Shown: positions 54,405 through 64,000 of the stretch, one piece after another
How the letters are laid out: every line of letters starts with the position of its first letter
How positions within the stretch are numbered: the first letter of the stretch is position 1
NCBI RefSeq assembly: GCF_006346335.1
Contig: NZ_VDMC01000004.1
Location: 62,001-126,000 of the forward strand
Length of the DNA: 64,000 nucleotides
Direction: 5' to 3'
From: Aequorivita sinensis
Lineage (GTDB): Bacteria > Bacteroidota > Bacteroidia > Flavobacteriales > Flavobacteriaceae
Position numbers and translations under genes: made by a program
Notes under the pieces: model-generated
Database searches by the model: none
The model's input: only the letters and a program-made list of their open reading frames with translations
What the model was told of the DNA's origin: nothing

Positions 54405-56381
54405 TTAATCTACATTATCGTGTAAAAATGAGTTGTTTCTACGCAATTCAATTCCGTCATCTTCGATGTTTACCGAAGTCCTAGAAATTGTTGATTCTTC
54501 ACTGGTATCATTAAGATCTATACCCATACGCTTATAAGCGGGTTGTCTTTCAATTTCATCAATACGTGAAGGACTGTTCTTAAACTTGTAATTAAACTCC
54601 TTCATTTTACGCTTGCGCTCTTCTGTACGATCGCTTAGTATCTTTGAAATAGGAGAGTTTAACGGGTCTTCTATTTCCTTGCTTTCGCTATCATTTGGAG
54701 ATTGCTCAGTTACTGTTCTTTTTACAAATTCAATTTCGTTTTCCTCAATAGCTTCAGACTTATGGTTTGATGGTTTTGCGTTATTTAAGGTATTTTCAAC
54801 CTCTTGATAGTCATCTAGACTATATCTTTTAATACCATCATCTGAAACTTCAGTTACAGGCACAACTTCTACGTGATCTTCAACCTCTATTTCTTCGAGA
54901 TTAAAAATTGTTTTTTCTTCTCTATTATTTGTTTCTGCCGGCTTTCTTTCAACAGGTTTTATAGGAAGATCAAACATTAATATTTGATCGTCGTTGTCTT
55001 CACCTTCTGGCTTAGAATGTCTAACTTCTTCCGCTGAATTTTTTGTTGAAGCCTCAACAATAACAAATTCGTTTACATTTATTTTATCTACTTCTACTTG
55101 CTCAAACTCTTCAATTCTTTCAGCTTTTACCTCTTCGTATGATACTGGTAAATTCTTTAGAAGCTCTGAAGTATTTATATATCCTTGAAACGATGGTCTT
55201 TGTTCAATCTCATCATCGTCAAAAAGCGTGTGTTTAACCACAGGGGCTTCAGCTTTAGGCTGAGAAGTGATAGGAGTCTCTGGCAGTCTTACAGGTCCAG
55301 AAGTAGCTTTTGGTGTAAGATTTTGCTCCGCTTTTTGATCATCTCCAAGCGTGTGGATTATTTTTTTTGTTTCGGTGTTTACAATCTCATTTTGTTGTTC
55401 AACATTAAATCCTGTGGCGATTACAGTAATAGAAATTGATCCTTCTAAGCTCTCATCTTCACCAACACCCATAATAATATTGGCGCTGTGTCCAGCTTCA
55501 TTTTGAATGTGATCACTGATTTCACCTATCTCATCGATAGTAATCTCGTCGGACCCAGAAACGATAAGCAACAATACGTTTTTGGCACCTTTGATTTTAT
55601 TATCGTTAAGTAATGGAGAATCTAATGCTCTTCCTATGCCTTCTTTTGCTCTATTTGCACCAGATGCAGTAGAACTACCCATAATAGCTGTTCCACTATT
55701 AGAAAGAACTGTCTTAGCATCTCTAAGGTCAATGTTTTGAGTGTAGTGATGTGTAATAACCTCGGCTATACCACGAGCAGCGGTGGCCAAGACTTCATCA
55801 GCTTTAGAGAAACCAGCTTTAAAACCTAAGTTCCCATATACTTCACGAAGTTTATTATTATTAATTACCACTAATGAATCTACATTTTGACGTAGTTTTT
55901 CTACTCCAATTTGAGCTTGTTCATTTCTTGTTTTACCTTCAAATTGGAAAGGAATAGTAACTATACCCACAGTAAGTATATCCATATCCTTAGCCATTTT
56001 GGCGATAATTGGAGCGGCACCTGTTCCAGTACCTCCACCCATACCAGCAGTAATAAAAATCATCTTGGTATTTGTAGTTAGCATAGTTTTAATTTCTTCC
56101 ATACTTTCTACAGCAGATTGTTCACCAACCATCGGATTTGCTCCTGCACCTAGACCTTCAGTTAAGGAAACCCCTAATTGAATTTTAATAGGCACTGGGC
56201 TATTTTCTAATGCCTGTGCATCTGTATTACATATCACGAAATCTACTCCCTTTATGCCCTGACTGAACATATGGTTAATTGCATTACTACCTCCACCACC
56301 AACGCCAATAACCTTAATCACATTTGATTGGTTTTTTGGCAAGTCGAATGAAATGTTCTCAAATTCTGTGTTGCTGCTCAT
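54405..56381 (-). CDS. ftsZ: Cell division protein FtsZ
   Basis: The product has 658 residues from the ATG at 56381. The frame opens earlier at 56492, inside the end of ftsA, but the family start is near MSSNTEFENISFDLPKN. The tubulin signature GGGTGTG is at 115-121 and the N-terminal nucleotide site GVGGGGSNAINHM at about 26-38. The GTPase core ends near residue 330. The rest is a long acidic, mostly disordered C-terminal tail of about 300 residues with a short basic end. FtsZ polymerises at midcell to form the division ring. It is 46 nt after ftsA. Confidence 0.97.
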   Translation of the reverse strand: MSSNTEFENISFDLPKNQSNVIKVIGVGGGGSNAINHMFSQGIKGVDFVICNTDAQALENSPVPIKIQLGVSLTEGLGAGANPMVGEQSAVESMEEIKTMLTTNTKMIFITAGMGGGTGTGAAPIIAKMAKDMDILTVGIVTIPFQFEGKTRNEQAQIGVEKLRQNVDSLVVINNNKLREVYGNLGFKAGFSKADEVLATAARGIAEVITHHYTQNIDLRDAKTVLSNSGTAIMGSSTASGANRAKEGIGRALDSPLLNDNKIKGAKNVLLLIVSGSDEITIDEIGEISDHIQNEAGHSANIIMGVGEDESLEGSISITVIATGFNVEQQNEIVNTETKKIIHTLGDDQKAEQNLTPKATSGPVRLPETPITSQPKAEAPVVKHTLFDDDEIEQRPSFQGYINTSELLKNLPVSYEEVKAERIEEFEQVEVDKINVNEFVIVEASTKNSAEEVRHSKPEGEDNDDQILMFDLPIKPVERKPAETNNREEKTIFNLEEIEVEDHVEVVPVTEVSDDGIKRYSLDDYQEVENTLNNAKPSNHKSEAIEENEIEFVKRTVTEQSPNDSESKEIEDPLNSPISKILSDRTEERKRKMKEFNYKFKNSPSRIDEIERQPAYKRMGIDLNDTSEESTISRTSVNIEDDGIELRRNNSFLHDNVD

Positions 56382-56427
56382 ATTTTTGTTTTTAATTGCA
56401 ATTTTTATTTTTCTTCTTTTTCCTTTA

Positions 56428-57786
56428 TTATTCTGCGTTATCGAGGAACTCTTTAAATTTTTCGGCCCATTTGTCAAAAATACCTCGACCACGTCTAGTG
56501 CCTTTTTTTTCTTCTTCTACTTCTTCTCTTTCAGCTTCTACTTCAGGATGCTGAACGGCTTCTTGTTTGTCAGTCTCTTTAACTTCCTCTTCAGTTGGGA
56601 ATGTTCTCATCAATGATGATTTCTCCTTACTTTCAAGACTATTCATCACTAACCCTACTGCTGTTGCATACATCGGACTTGTAGTTTCAGGGTCGCTATC
56701 TCCAGCTAAATGTTCGTTTGGATATCCAATTCGTGTATCCATACCTGTAGCGTACTCTACAAGCTGTTTTATATGCTGAAGCTGAGCTCCCCCACCTGTT
56801 AGCACAATACCAGCAATTAATTTCTTCTTCTGCTCTTCGTGCCCGTAGTTTTTTATTTCAATATAGGCTTGCTCAATAATCTCCATAACTCGAGCGTGAA
56901 TTATTTTTGAGAGATTTTTTAAGCTAATTTCTTTTGGTTCTCTTCCTCTTAATCCTGGGATTGAAACAATTTCATTGTCTTTATTCTCTCCAGGCCAAGC
57001 AGATCCAAATTTTATTTTAAGAAGTTCAGCTTGTTTCTCGATAATCGAACAACCTTCTTTAATATCGTCTGTGATTACATTACCTCCAAAAGGAATTACT
57101 GCCGTGTGACGAATAATTCCATCTTTAAATATCGCTAAGTCAGTTGTTCCACCTCCTATATCGATTAATGCTACCCCAGCTTCTTTTTCTTCTTGACTTA
57201 ATACAGCTCTTGCTGATGCTAAGGGCTCTAGAGTGATTGCTGATAGCTCTAACCCTGCACTTTTTATACAGCGTCCAACATTTCTAATTGAAGAAACCTG
57301 CCCTACAACTACGTGAAAGTTTGCTTCTAATCGCGCTCCGTACATCCCGATAGGTTCTTTAATTTCTGCTTGTCCATCAACTTTATAATCCTGTGGTAAT
57401 ACGTGAAGAATTTCTTCCCCAGGAAGCATTACAAGCTTATGAACTTGGTTACATAAAGCATCAATATCTTCATCTTTAATTACCTCCTCACCATCTGGTC
57501 TAGTAATGTAATCGCTATGCTGAAGGCTTCTAATATGTTGTCCTGCGATACCAACAACAACATCCTTAATCTTCATTCCTGAAGAAGTTTCTGCATCTTG
57601 TACCGCTTGTTGAATGGATTGAATGGTTTGTGTAATGTTATTCACAACACCACGATGAACGCCAAGACTTTTTGCCTTGCCTATCCCCAACACTTCCATT
57701 TTACCATAATCATTTTTTCTACCAATCATAGCTACTATCTTGGTAGTTCCTATATCCAATCCTACAGCAATATTATCGTTTTCCAT
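56428..57786 (-). CDS. ftsA: Cell division protein FtsA
   Basis: The protein has 452 residues, an actin-like ATPase tethering FtsZ to the membrane. The phosphate-1 loop is VGLDIGTTKIVAMIG at the N-terminus, then ALIDIGGGTTDLAIF and VLTGGGAQL in the C-terminal half. The C-terminus has a Glu-rich segment followed by KWAEKFKEFLDNAE, a probable amphipathic membrane anchor. It lies 4 nt after ftsQ. Confidence 0.97.
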   Translation of the reverse strand: MENDNIAVGLDIGTTKIVAMIGRKNDYGKMEVLGIGKAKSLGVHRGVVNNITQTIQSIQQAVQDAETSSGMKIKDVVVGIAGQHIRSLQHSDYITRPDGEEVIKDEDIDALCNQVHKLVMLPGEEILHVLPQDYKVDGQAEIKEPIGMYGARLEANFHVVVGQVSSIRNVGRCIKSAGLELSAITLEPLASARAVLSQEEKEAGVALIDIGGGTTDLAIFKDGIIRHTAVIPFGGNVITDDIKEGCSIIEKQAELLKIKFGSAWPGENKDNEIVSIPGLRGREPKEISLKNLSKIIHARVMEIIEQAYIEIKNYGHEEQKKKLIAGIVLTGGGAQLQHIKQLVEYATGMDTRIGYPNEHLAGDSDPETTSPMYATAVGLVMNSLESKEKSSLMRTFPTEEEVKETDKQEAVQHPEVEAEREEVEEEKKGTRRGRGIFDKWAEKFKEFLDNAE

Positions 57787-57790
57787 GGCC

Positions 57791-58507
57791 TTACTTTTTT
57801 GTGGCTATCACTTGACTATCAAATTTCAAGTTCACCTTGTTGTACCCGTATAGCGTACTATCTTTTTTTGTTTTTTTATAAAATGCTTTAAAGTTTTGAA
57901 ACTTCTTTTCAATGTGTACTGGTTTCCCAAAAAATACATTAAAATTTACTTTTCTCAATTCCAGTTCAATTTCTCCATCTGCCCGTTGATGCACCCCAAT
58001 AACACTCCTTTTCATAAACTCATCTTCCTTTATTTTCAGCAATAAGTCGGTAAGTTCAGAGAACTCACTTTCCGAAGCACCAGTAATTATAGGCACTCTT
58101 GCTGAATACACTTCAGATAACGGCATTACCTTTCCGTCTGAATCTAAGTAATAATCTGGTGTAGCAGACACTCTACCAATGGGTTCGCGCTGTTCTATCC
58201 TTGCGCATAACTTTCCATCAATGGTTACATACACCTGAGCATCGCGAATCATAGGATTTCCTATCAATCTATACTCCATCTCTCTCAAAGCTAAGGCTTC
58301 TTTAGATATGTCCGAAACCTTCTCGTAACTTTGTATCAACAATTTATTAACGTTATCAAAAGTGATAAAAGGGCTGTTATTATCAACAAATACAACGTCT
58401 ATTTTGCTAATTTTTCTAGCTTCATTTCGCTTTTTTGTAAAGCTAAAAAGGAAGCCAATTAACCCCAGCAAAAGAATAAGTTTTATGTAAATAATACTAC
58501 GCCTCAT
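57791..58507 (-). CDS. ftsQ: Cell division protein FtsQ
   Basis: The protein has 238 residues: a short cytoplasmic start, one membrane helix (about 6-24, LILLLGLIGFLFSF), then a POTRA/FtsQ periplasmic domain (MIRDAQVYVTIDGKLCARI). It bridges early and late divisome proteins with FtsB and FtsL. It overlaps the murC end by 11 nt, and its place in the cluster supports the call, since FtsQ is poorly conserved. Confidence 0.9.
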   Translation of the reverse strand: MRRSIIYIKLILLLGLIGFLFSFTKKRNEARKISKIDVVFVDNNSPFITFDNVNKLLIQSYEKVSDISKEALALREMEYRLIGNPMIRDAQVYVTIDGKLCARIEQREPIGRVSATPDYYLDSDGKVMPLSEVYSARVPIITGASESEFSELTDLLLKIKEDEFMKRSVIGVHQRADGEIELELRKVNFNVFFGKPVHIEKKFQNFKAFYKKTKKDSTLYGYNKVNLKFDSQVIATKK

Positions 58508-59852
58508 CTTTAAACTTTTGGGTTAACTTATTAACTTCAGCACCAATGTCTCCGGCACCCACCAACAATTTCACTCTACAATCCGACTGTGATAAAACTT
58601 CAGCTAAATCTGATTTTGAAACCAAGATTTTATGCTGAGAATCAATCTGATTTAATAACCATTCTGAAGTAATTCCTTCAATTGCCTCTTCTCTAGCAGG
58701 ATAGATATCCAGCAACACCACTTCATCAAATTGCGATAGACTTCTCGCAAAACCTTCTGCAAAATCTCTTGTTCTAGTGAAAAGATGTGGCTGAAAAACA
58801 ATCTGCTTACGATTATTTGGATACATTTCTTCAACAGCTTGATGCAAAGCGTCTATTTCAGTAGGATGATGTGCATAATCATCAATTAAAACAAGTTTAT
58901 CAGTTTTAATTTTATACGAGAAACGGCGTTTTACCCCTTTAAAACTCGCAATTGCGTTTTTAAGACAAGAAACAGATGCCCCAGCTAACAATGCCATTCC
59001 CATTGCCATAATAGCATTGGTAAGATTGTGATGTCCTGGTAAATTAATTGTAAGATCTTTAATAACCTCATTTGGTGTTTTCAAATCGAATAGATATGCT
59101 CCATCCTTTACCCTTACATTTTGGGCTTCATAATCTGCAGTTTCCTGAACCGCAACAGCCATTCCATTTAAAGGCAAGCCTATCTTTATTAGAACGTTTT
59201 CTTTCTTATCAACTAGTTCAGCAAAAGTTGTAAATGCATTTTCAATTTCTGAAGCGTCTCCATAAATATCTAAATGGTCAGCATCCATCGAAGTTACGCA
59301 AGATATGTCTGGACGAAGCTGAAGGAACGATCGGTCAAATTCATCTGCTTCAACCACTGTAATTTCACTTCCTTTATAAATAAAATTGGAATTGTAATTC
59401 TCCGCGATTCCTCCCAAAAATGCTGTTATTGGCATGTTACAAGCAGCCAATAAATGTCCTAAAATTGCAGATGTTGTAGTTTTTCCGTGTGTACCTGCTA
59501 CAGCTAAACAAAGTGTATTTTTGGACACCTCTCCTAAAAGCTGAGCACGTTTTACAATTTGAAACTCTTCAGAAATAAAATAGTTTAAAATTGTATTGTT
59601 CTTAGGAATTGCAGGGGTGTAAACTATTAAAACATTATGCTTTACCTTCACCTCAGATTGAAGTTCTGAAATTTCATCTGTAAAAGTTACTGGTATCCCT
59701 TCTGCAACCAATTCGTCTGTTAAGTCAGTTGAAGTTTTATCGTACCCAAAAACAGCTTTGCCTTGCATTTTGAAATACCGTGCAAGAGCACTCATCCCGA
59801 TGCCGCCAATACCTACGAAATAAAAGGTCGTTATGTTTTTTAGGTTATTCAT
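58497..59852 (-). CDS. murC: UDP-N-acetylmuramate-L-alanine ligase
   Basis: The protein has 451 residues, a three-domain Mur ligase. The UDP-binding loop GIGGIGMSALARYF is at the N-terminus, the ATP loop is VAGTHGKTTTSAIL, and the central domain has DDYAHHPTEIDAL. It adds L-Ala to UDP-MurNAc in the cytoplasm. Its start overlaps the murG stop by one base (TAATG). Confidence 0.97.
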   Translation of the reverse strand: MNNLKNITTFYFVGIGGIGMSALARYFKMQGKAVFGYDKTSTDLTDELVAEGIPVTFTDEISELQSEVKVKHNVLIVYTPAIPKNNTILNYFISEEFQIVKRAQLLGEVSKNTLCLAVAGTHGKTTTSAILGHLLAACNMPITAFLGGIAENYNSNFIYKGSEITVVEADEFDRSFLQLRPDISCVTSMDADHLDIYGDASEIENAFTTFAELVDKKENVLIKIGLPLNGMAVAVQETADYEAQNVRVKDGAYLFDLKTPNEVIKDLTINLPGHHNLTNAIMAMGMALLAGASVSCLKNAIASFKGVKRRFSYKIKTDKLVLIDDYAHHPTEIDALHQAVEEMYPNNRKQIVFQPHLFTRTRDFAEGFARSLSQFDEVVLLDIYPAREEAIEGITSEWLLNQIDSQHKILVSKSDLAEVLSQSDCRVKLLVGAGDIGAEVNKLTQKFKDEA

Positions 59853-60949
59853 TAATTGTTGTTCTTCAATAATTTCTCAATCTCTTCAACTATTTCTATT
59901 GTGGCATTTGGTTTTGCCAATGCCAATATATTTTTTGAAAGCATTTCCTGCTTTTCTATAGAGGAAAATAAATCTGAAAATTCCTTTTCAAAATTTGTAT
60001 CCAACTCATTTTCTTTAATCAAAATAGCGGCATTTTTTTCCGAAATTGCCAACGCGTTTTTTGTTTGATGGTCTTCTGCAACATTTGGCGAAGGGATAAA
60101 TACAACTGGTTTTCCCACCAAGCATAATTCTGAAACCGATAGCGCTCCCGCTCTTGAAATAATAAAATCTGAAGCTGCATAAGCCAAATCCATTCTGTTT
60201 AAAAAAGTATGGACTTGTACATTTTCATTTCCTTTATTTTTATAGGTTTCTTCGTAAAATTTCCCACATTGCCAGATAACTTGTAAGTTGATTCTTTCAA
60301 AAAACGGCAATGATTTTTCAATTAATTGATTTATTCTTCTAGCACCTAAACTACCTCCTAAAACCAAAAGTGTTTTTTTGTCCCTATTCAGTTTAAAGAA
60401 AGTAAGTGCTTCTTCTCTTTTTAAAGAAATATCCAACAAATCTTGTCTTACTGGATTTCCCGTTAACTTTACTTTATCAGAAGGAAAAAATTTCTCCATT
60501 CCTTCATAAGCCACACATATTTTCTGAACTTTACTACTTAGCCATTTATTGGTAATTCCTGCGTGACTATTCTGCTCTTGAATTAAACAAGGTATATTTT
60601 GCTTTGCAGCCATTCGCAATAGCGGCGCACTTGCATAACCTCCAGTTCCAATTGCAGCATCAGGTTTAAATGTTTTTAAAATAGACTTTGATTTCATTAA
60701 ACTTGAAACCAGCTTTAACGGGAAAGCTAAATTTTGCAATGAAAGACTGCGTTGCAATCCAGAAATCCAAAGACCTTTTATTTTATATCCTGCTTGTGGG
60801 ACTTTTTCCATCTCCATTCTGTCCTCTGCTCCCACAAATAAAAATTCAGCGTCAGGGAAACGAGTTTTCAACTCATTTGCTATAGCAATAGCTGGGTAAA
60901 TATGACCCCCAGTACCGCCTCCTGATATGATGAATTTTTTGTTTTTCAA
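59852..60949 (-). CDS. murG: UDP-GlcNAc transferase, lipid II synthase MurG
   Basis: The protein has 365 residues of GT-B fold. The N-terminal [20 protein letters not shown] loop binds lipid I, and the C-terminal domain has [10 protein letters not shown] and [17 protein letters not shown]. It transfers GlcNAc to lipid I on the inner face of the membrane. It is 44 nt after ftsW. Confidence 0.97.
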   Translation of the reverse strand: MKNKKFIISGGGTGGHIYPAIAIANELKTRFPDAEFLFVGAEDRMEMEKVPQAGYKIKGLWISGLQRSLSLQNLAFPLKLVSSLMKSKSILKTFKPDAAIGTGGYASAPLLRMAAKQNIPCLIQEQNSHAGITNKWLSSKVQKICVAYEGMEKFFPSDKVKLTGNPVRQDLLDISLKREEALTFFKLNRDKKTLLVLGGSLGARRINQLIEKSLPFFERINLQVIWQCGKFYEETYKNKGNENVQVHTFLNRMDLAYAASDFIISRAGALSVSELCLVGKPVVFIPSPNVAEDHQTKNALAISEKNAAILIKENELDTNFEKEFSDLFSSIEKQEMLSKNILALAKPNATIEIVEEIEKLLKNNN

Positions 60950-60993
60950 TTTTTTACTTTCTTCTTTAATACACTAACAACACTTGTTGTATT

Positions 60994-62187
60994 CTAAATG
61001 GTTTCACTTAAAACATCAAGTGGATTTTCTTCCTCTTCTTCTTTTGCTGGGACTTCTCTTTTTGCACTCACACTCAAAATCATTCCCAACGCCAAACATG
61101 TCATCCAAATAGAGGTTCCACCACTACTGATTAAGGGTAAGTTTTGTCCAGTTACAGGAAACAATTCGACTGCCACAGCCATATTTATCATCGCCCTGAA
61201 AATAATAGGAAAACCTACTCCAATGACTAGTAGTTTGGTAAATACCGACGGTGCTTTATGAGCCACTACCACTATTCGAAATAACAAAAACAGATATATA
61301 GCCATTAAGGTTAACCCTCCAATCAAACCAAATTCTTCAACTATAACCGCATAAATAAAATCTGATGATGATTGTGGTAAGAAATTCTTCTGAACACTTT
61401 TTCCTGGACCTAATCCAGTAATACCTCCAGAGGCAATAGCAATTTTTGCTTTTTCTATTTGATAATCTGCTTCTGTATCTTCTTTATCAGCAAAATTTTC
61501 TACCCTACTTATCCAAGTATCTACGCGGTTAGGAAATACTCCAGGAAATGCCTTGGCAGTTAGGACAAATAATGTTAAAAACAGCAACCCTGCACCAAGT
61601 ATAACACCAAGATATTTTAATGGATATCCTCCTACAAAAACAAGCATAACAACCATTACAAAAAATATTGCAGTGGTAGAAAAGTTAGCAGGTAGAATTA
61701 AACCAAGAACGATAAACACTGGTCCCCAAAGGAGTAAAAGTGTTTCTTTAAAAGAAACTTCTTTATCTTTAATACGAGCCAAATACCGCGCAACATATGT
61801 CATTAACACTACCCCTGCTAAAGTTGATGTCTGAAAGCTTAGTCCAACAAATGGCAACCTAATCCATCGGCTTGCGTTTGCACCCCCTATAGTTGTACCT
61901 TGTGATAGCGTAATTACTAACAGGAATACTATAATAGGCAACCCAATTATAGAGAGCCCTCCAAAGTAATTATAGGGTATTCTATGCACTGCATACAACA
62001 CAATAAAACCTAAAATTAAATGTGCTAAATGTCGCAATAGAAAAGGTAATGTATTTCCATCATTGTTATACAAATATGCAAGATTGCTACTTGCACTATA
62101 AACAGGCAGGAAAGATATAAGTGCTAGAAGCCCTACTATCCCCCAGATTGCTCTATCTCCTTTTGTATATTGGAAAATATTTATCAT
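60994..62187 (-). CDS. ftsW: FtsW, SEDS peptidoglycan polymerase
   Basis: The protein has 397 residues with about ten hydrophobic helices. SEDS motifs are LGPGKSVQKNFLPQSSSDFI, GLIGGL and the C-terminal LPLISSGGTSIWMTC. It polymerises glycan strands with its class B PBP partner at the septum. The C-terminal tail is Glu-rich. Confidence 0.95.
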   Translation of the reverse strand: MINIFQYTKGDRAIWGIVGLLALISFLPVYSASSNLAYLYNNDGNTLPFLLRHLAHLILGFIVLYAVHRIPYNYFGGLSIIGLPIIVFLLVITLSQGTTIGGANASRWIRLPFVGLSFQTSTLAGVVLMTYVARYLARIKDKEVSFKETLLLLWGPVFIVLGLILPANFSTTAIFFVMVVMLVFVGGYPLKYLGVILGAGLLFLTLFVLTAKAFPGVFPNRVDTWISRVENFADKEDTEADYQIEKAKIAIASGGITGLGPGKSVQKNFLPQSSSDFIYAVIVEEFGLIGGLTLMAIYLFLLFRIVVVAHKAPSVFTKLLVIGVGFPIIFRAMINMAVAVELFPVTGQNLPLISSGGTSIWMTCLALGMILSVSAKREVPAKEEEEENPLDVLSETI

Positions 62188-62237
62188 TTACCTTTTTCCG
62201 CTATTGGTTTATGTTTTTAATTCTTTTTTATGCCTTA

Positions 62238-63575
62238 TTACAAGTTTCTTACAGCATCTTTAAACTGCCTTCCTCGGTCTTCGTAGTTTTCAAATAAATC
62301 GAAGCTTGCACATGCAGGAGAAAGTAGAACTGTATTATTTCTTTCGGCTACTTTATACGCAACTTGAACAGCCATTTGCATTGAATCTACTTCAACAATT
62401 GTATCTACTATATTGCCAAAAGCACTAATTATTTTTTGATTATCAACACCTAAGCAGATAATCGCTTTTACCTTTTCATTAACTAATGGAAGTAATTCGT
62501 TGTAATCATTGCCTTTATCAACACCTCCAACAATCCAAACAGTTGGATTTTCCATACTATCTAAAGCAAAATATGTAGCATTTACATTTGTTGCCTTTGA
62601 ATCATTAACATACATCACATTATTGATTTTAAGCACATTTTCAAGTCTGTGTTCTACACCGTGAAACCCTTCAAGACTTTCTCTAATTGTTTGTTTACGT
62701 ATTCTCAATAATGTAGCTACTGTTGATGCAGCCATTGCATTCTTTACATTGTGTTCTCCCTGTATTCCTATTGTTGCGATTGGCATAGTGAATTCTGTAT
62801 TATTTATTTTAATTATTATATCGTTATCTCTTCTAAATGCTCCTTGTTTCAATTCTTTTTTTAATGAAAAAGGAAGCGGTTGTGATTTTATGGGATTCTG
62901 TGAAAGCCATTTTATGATTTCCTCATCGTCGGCATCATAAATGAAAAAATCCTGCGATGTTTGATTCAATATTATTCTGAATTTGGACTCGATATAATTT
63001 TCATATTTATAATCGTATCTATCCAAGTGATCAGGACTCAAATTGATTAATGCTGCAATGTGAGGTGAAAATGTTTCAATACCATCTAGCTGAAAACTAC
63101 TTAGTTCTAATACGAAGTGATCGTATTTAGATTCTGAAACTTGTTCTGCAAAACTCTTTCCTATATTACCTCCAAGAGCAACATTTAACCCACCGTTTTT
63201 CAACACTTCATAAGTTAAACTTGCAGTTGTGGTCTTCCCATTACTTCCTGTAATTCCAACAATTGTCGCGCTTGTATATTTAGAGGCAAATTCAATTTCT
63301 GAAATCACCTTTACTTTATTTTCGCGCAACTTTCTCACTATTGAAGCAGTTTCAGGAATACCCGGACTTTTCATTACAACATCGGCAGAAAGAATTTTCT
63401 CTTCAGAATGACCTCCTTCTTCCCATTCAATCTCATTATTTAAAAGAACTTGTTTGTACTTATCTTTTATTTTTCCAAAGTCTGAAACAAACACTTCAAA
63501 CTTCTGTTTCTTACCCAATATGGCCGTACCTACTCCACTTTCTCCTGCGCCAAGAATGACCAATTTTCCTTTCAT
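62238..63575 (-). CDS. murD: UDP-N-acetylmuramoyl-L-alanine-D-glutamate ligase
   Basis: The protein has 445 residues. The N-terminal Rossmann loop is VILGAGESGVG, the ATP loop is GITGSNGKTTTASLTYE, and the C-terminal domain has VNDSKATNVNATYFAL and SPACASFDLFENYEDRG. It adds D-Glu to UDP-MurNAc-L-Ala. It is 50 nt upstream of ftsW and 40 nt after mraY. Confidence 0.97.
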   Translation of the reverse strand: MKGKLVILGAGESGVGTAILGKKQKFEVFVSDFGKIKDKYKQVLLNNEIEWEEGGHSEEKILSADVVMKSPGIPETASIVRKLRENKVKVISEIEFASKYTSATIVGITGSNGKTTTASLTYEVLKNGGLNVALGGNIGKSFAEQVSESKYDHFVLELSSFQLDGIETFSPHIAALINLSPDHLDRYDYKYENYIESKFRIILNQTSQDFFIYDADDEEIIKWLSQNPIKSQPLPFSLKKELKQGAFRRDNDIIIKINNTEFTMPIATIGIQGEHNVKNAMAASTVATLLRIRKQTIRESLEGFHGVEHRLENVLKINNVMYVNDSKATNVNATYFALDSMENPTVWIVGGVDKGNDYNELLPLVNEKVKAIICLGVDNQKIISAFGNIVDTIVEVDSMQMAVQVAYKVAERNNTVLLSPACASFDLFENYEDRGRQFKDAVRNL

Positions 63576-63615
63576 GTTTACTTATATTTTCGTTAAAACG
63601 TGAAACTTCACATCT

Positions 63616-64000
63616 CTATCGAATTTTTAGCGTGACGATGGTTATTATCGCCAAGAATATTCCTACAATCCAAAATCGTGTTACAATTTTGCTTTCATGA
63701 AATCCTTTTATTTGATAATGGTGATGCAATGGCGACATTCTAAAAATGCGTCGACCCTCACCATATTTTTTCTTTGTGTATTTAAACCAACCTACCTGCA
63801 TTACTACAGAAAGATTTTCCATTAGAAAAATTCCGCAGAGGATTGGGATTAACAACTCCTTTCTTACTGCAATTGCTATAACTGCTATAATTCCTCCAAT
63901 AGTTAAACTACCAGTATCTCCCATAAATACTTGTGCAGGATAGGTGTTATACCATAAAAACCCAATAAGAGCACCAACAAAGGCAGTGATAAATATGGTC
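63616..64000 (-). CDS. mraY: Phospho-N-acetylmuramoyl-pentapeptide transferase, C-terminal part
   Basis: The frame runs off the right edge, so only about 127 C-terminal residues are seen, starting [21 protein letters not shown]. They contain the catalytic-site signature [12 protein letters not shown] and the segment [17 protein letters not shown], both diagnostic of MraY. It makes lipid I at the inner membrane. Its place upstream of murD is standard. Confidence 0.95.
   Translation of the reverse strand, partial: TIFITAFVGALIGFLWYNTYPAQVFMGDTGSLTIGGIIAVIAIAVRKELLIPILCGIFLMENLSVVMQVGWFKYTKKKYGEGRRIFRMSPLHHHYQIKGFHESKIVTRFWIVGIFLAIITIVTLKIR

Overview
The window is a contiguous piece of a low-GC chromosome from a member of the Bacteroidota, most likely a marine Flavobacteriaceae. 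The evidence is a SusC/SusD pair, DPP4 with POT transporters, promoters of the TTG-N19/20-TAnnTTTG type, few Shine-Dalgarno sequences, an FtsZ of about 658 residues, and a str-S10-spc-alpha ribosomal superoperon followed by carA, eno and gltA. The genus cannot be fixed from the sequence alone. No rRNA operon, insertion sequence, prophage or CRISPR array is visible.

Layout. Positions 1-7052 hold the 3' end of a comEC-like gene, a secreted thioredoxin, two tandem POT peptide transporters and a secreted dipeptidyl peptidase IV, which together form a peptide-scavenging unit. Positions 7333-13619 hold mgtE, an amidinohydrolase, gltA, eno and carA. Positions 13758-31222 are the ribosomal superoperon, read on the minus strand from rpsL to rplQ with fusA, secY, infA and rpoA inside it. 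Two genes too short for routine ORF calling are included: rpmD and rpmJ. Positions 31646-38420 hold an orphan Omp85-type outer-membrane protein and a susC-susD-lipoprotein operon. Positions 38623-47040 hold rlmB, a rhomboid protease, rarA and a six-gene minus-strand run from radC to three uncharacterised envelope proteins. Positions 47391-53067 hold a plus-strand accessory cluster: YceI, two pirins, an MDR oxidoreductase, DUF5996, a YjdJ-like GNAT, a TMEM175-like channel and a YjdI-like 4Fe-4S protein. Positions 54405-64000 are the distal dcw cluster, mraY (partial)-murD-ftsW-murG-murC-ftsQ-ftsA-ftsZ.

The most unusual locus is 53203-53747. An intact tRNA-Arg(UCG) gene is followed by a small GIY-YIG nuclease gene, which is bracketed by two direct repeats. 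Each repeat is made of a piece of the same tRNA fused to a GC-rich hairpin. The upstream copy is the tRNA 5' half, starting exactly at nucleotide 1, with a 40-nt hairpin inserted at the D-loop/D-stem junction. This resembles a minimal nuclease-associated mobile unit that targets or captures a tRNA gene.

Other regulatory structures are a possible terminator/antiterminator switch between rpsJ and rplC, a long hairpin between rpoA and rplQ, a hairpin ahead of rpsD, a textbook rpsL promoter whose transcript would begin with a hairpin, and a thioredoxin promoter whose -33 box lies in the loop of the upstream gene's terminator. All functional calls rest on reading the translated sequences; no database search was possible.
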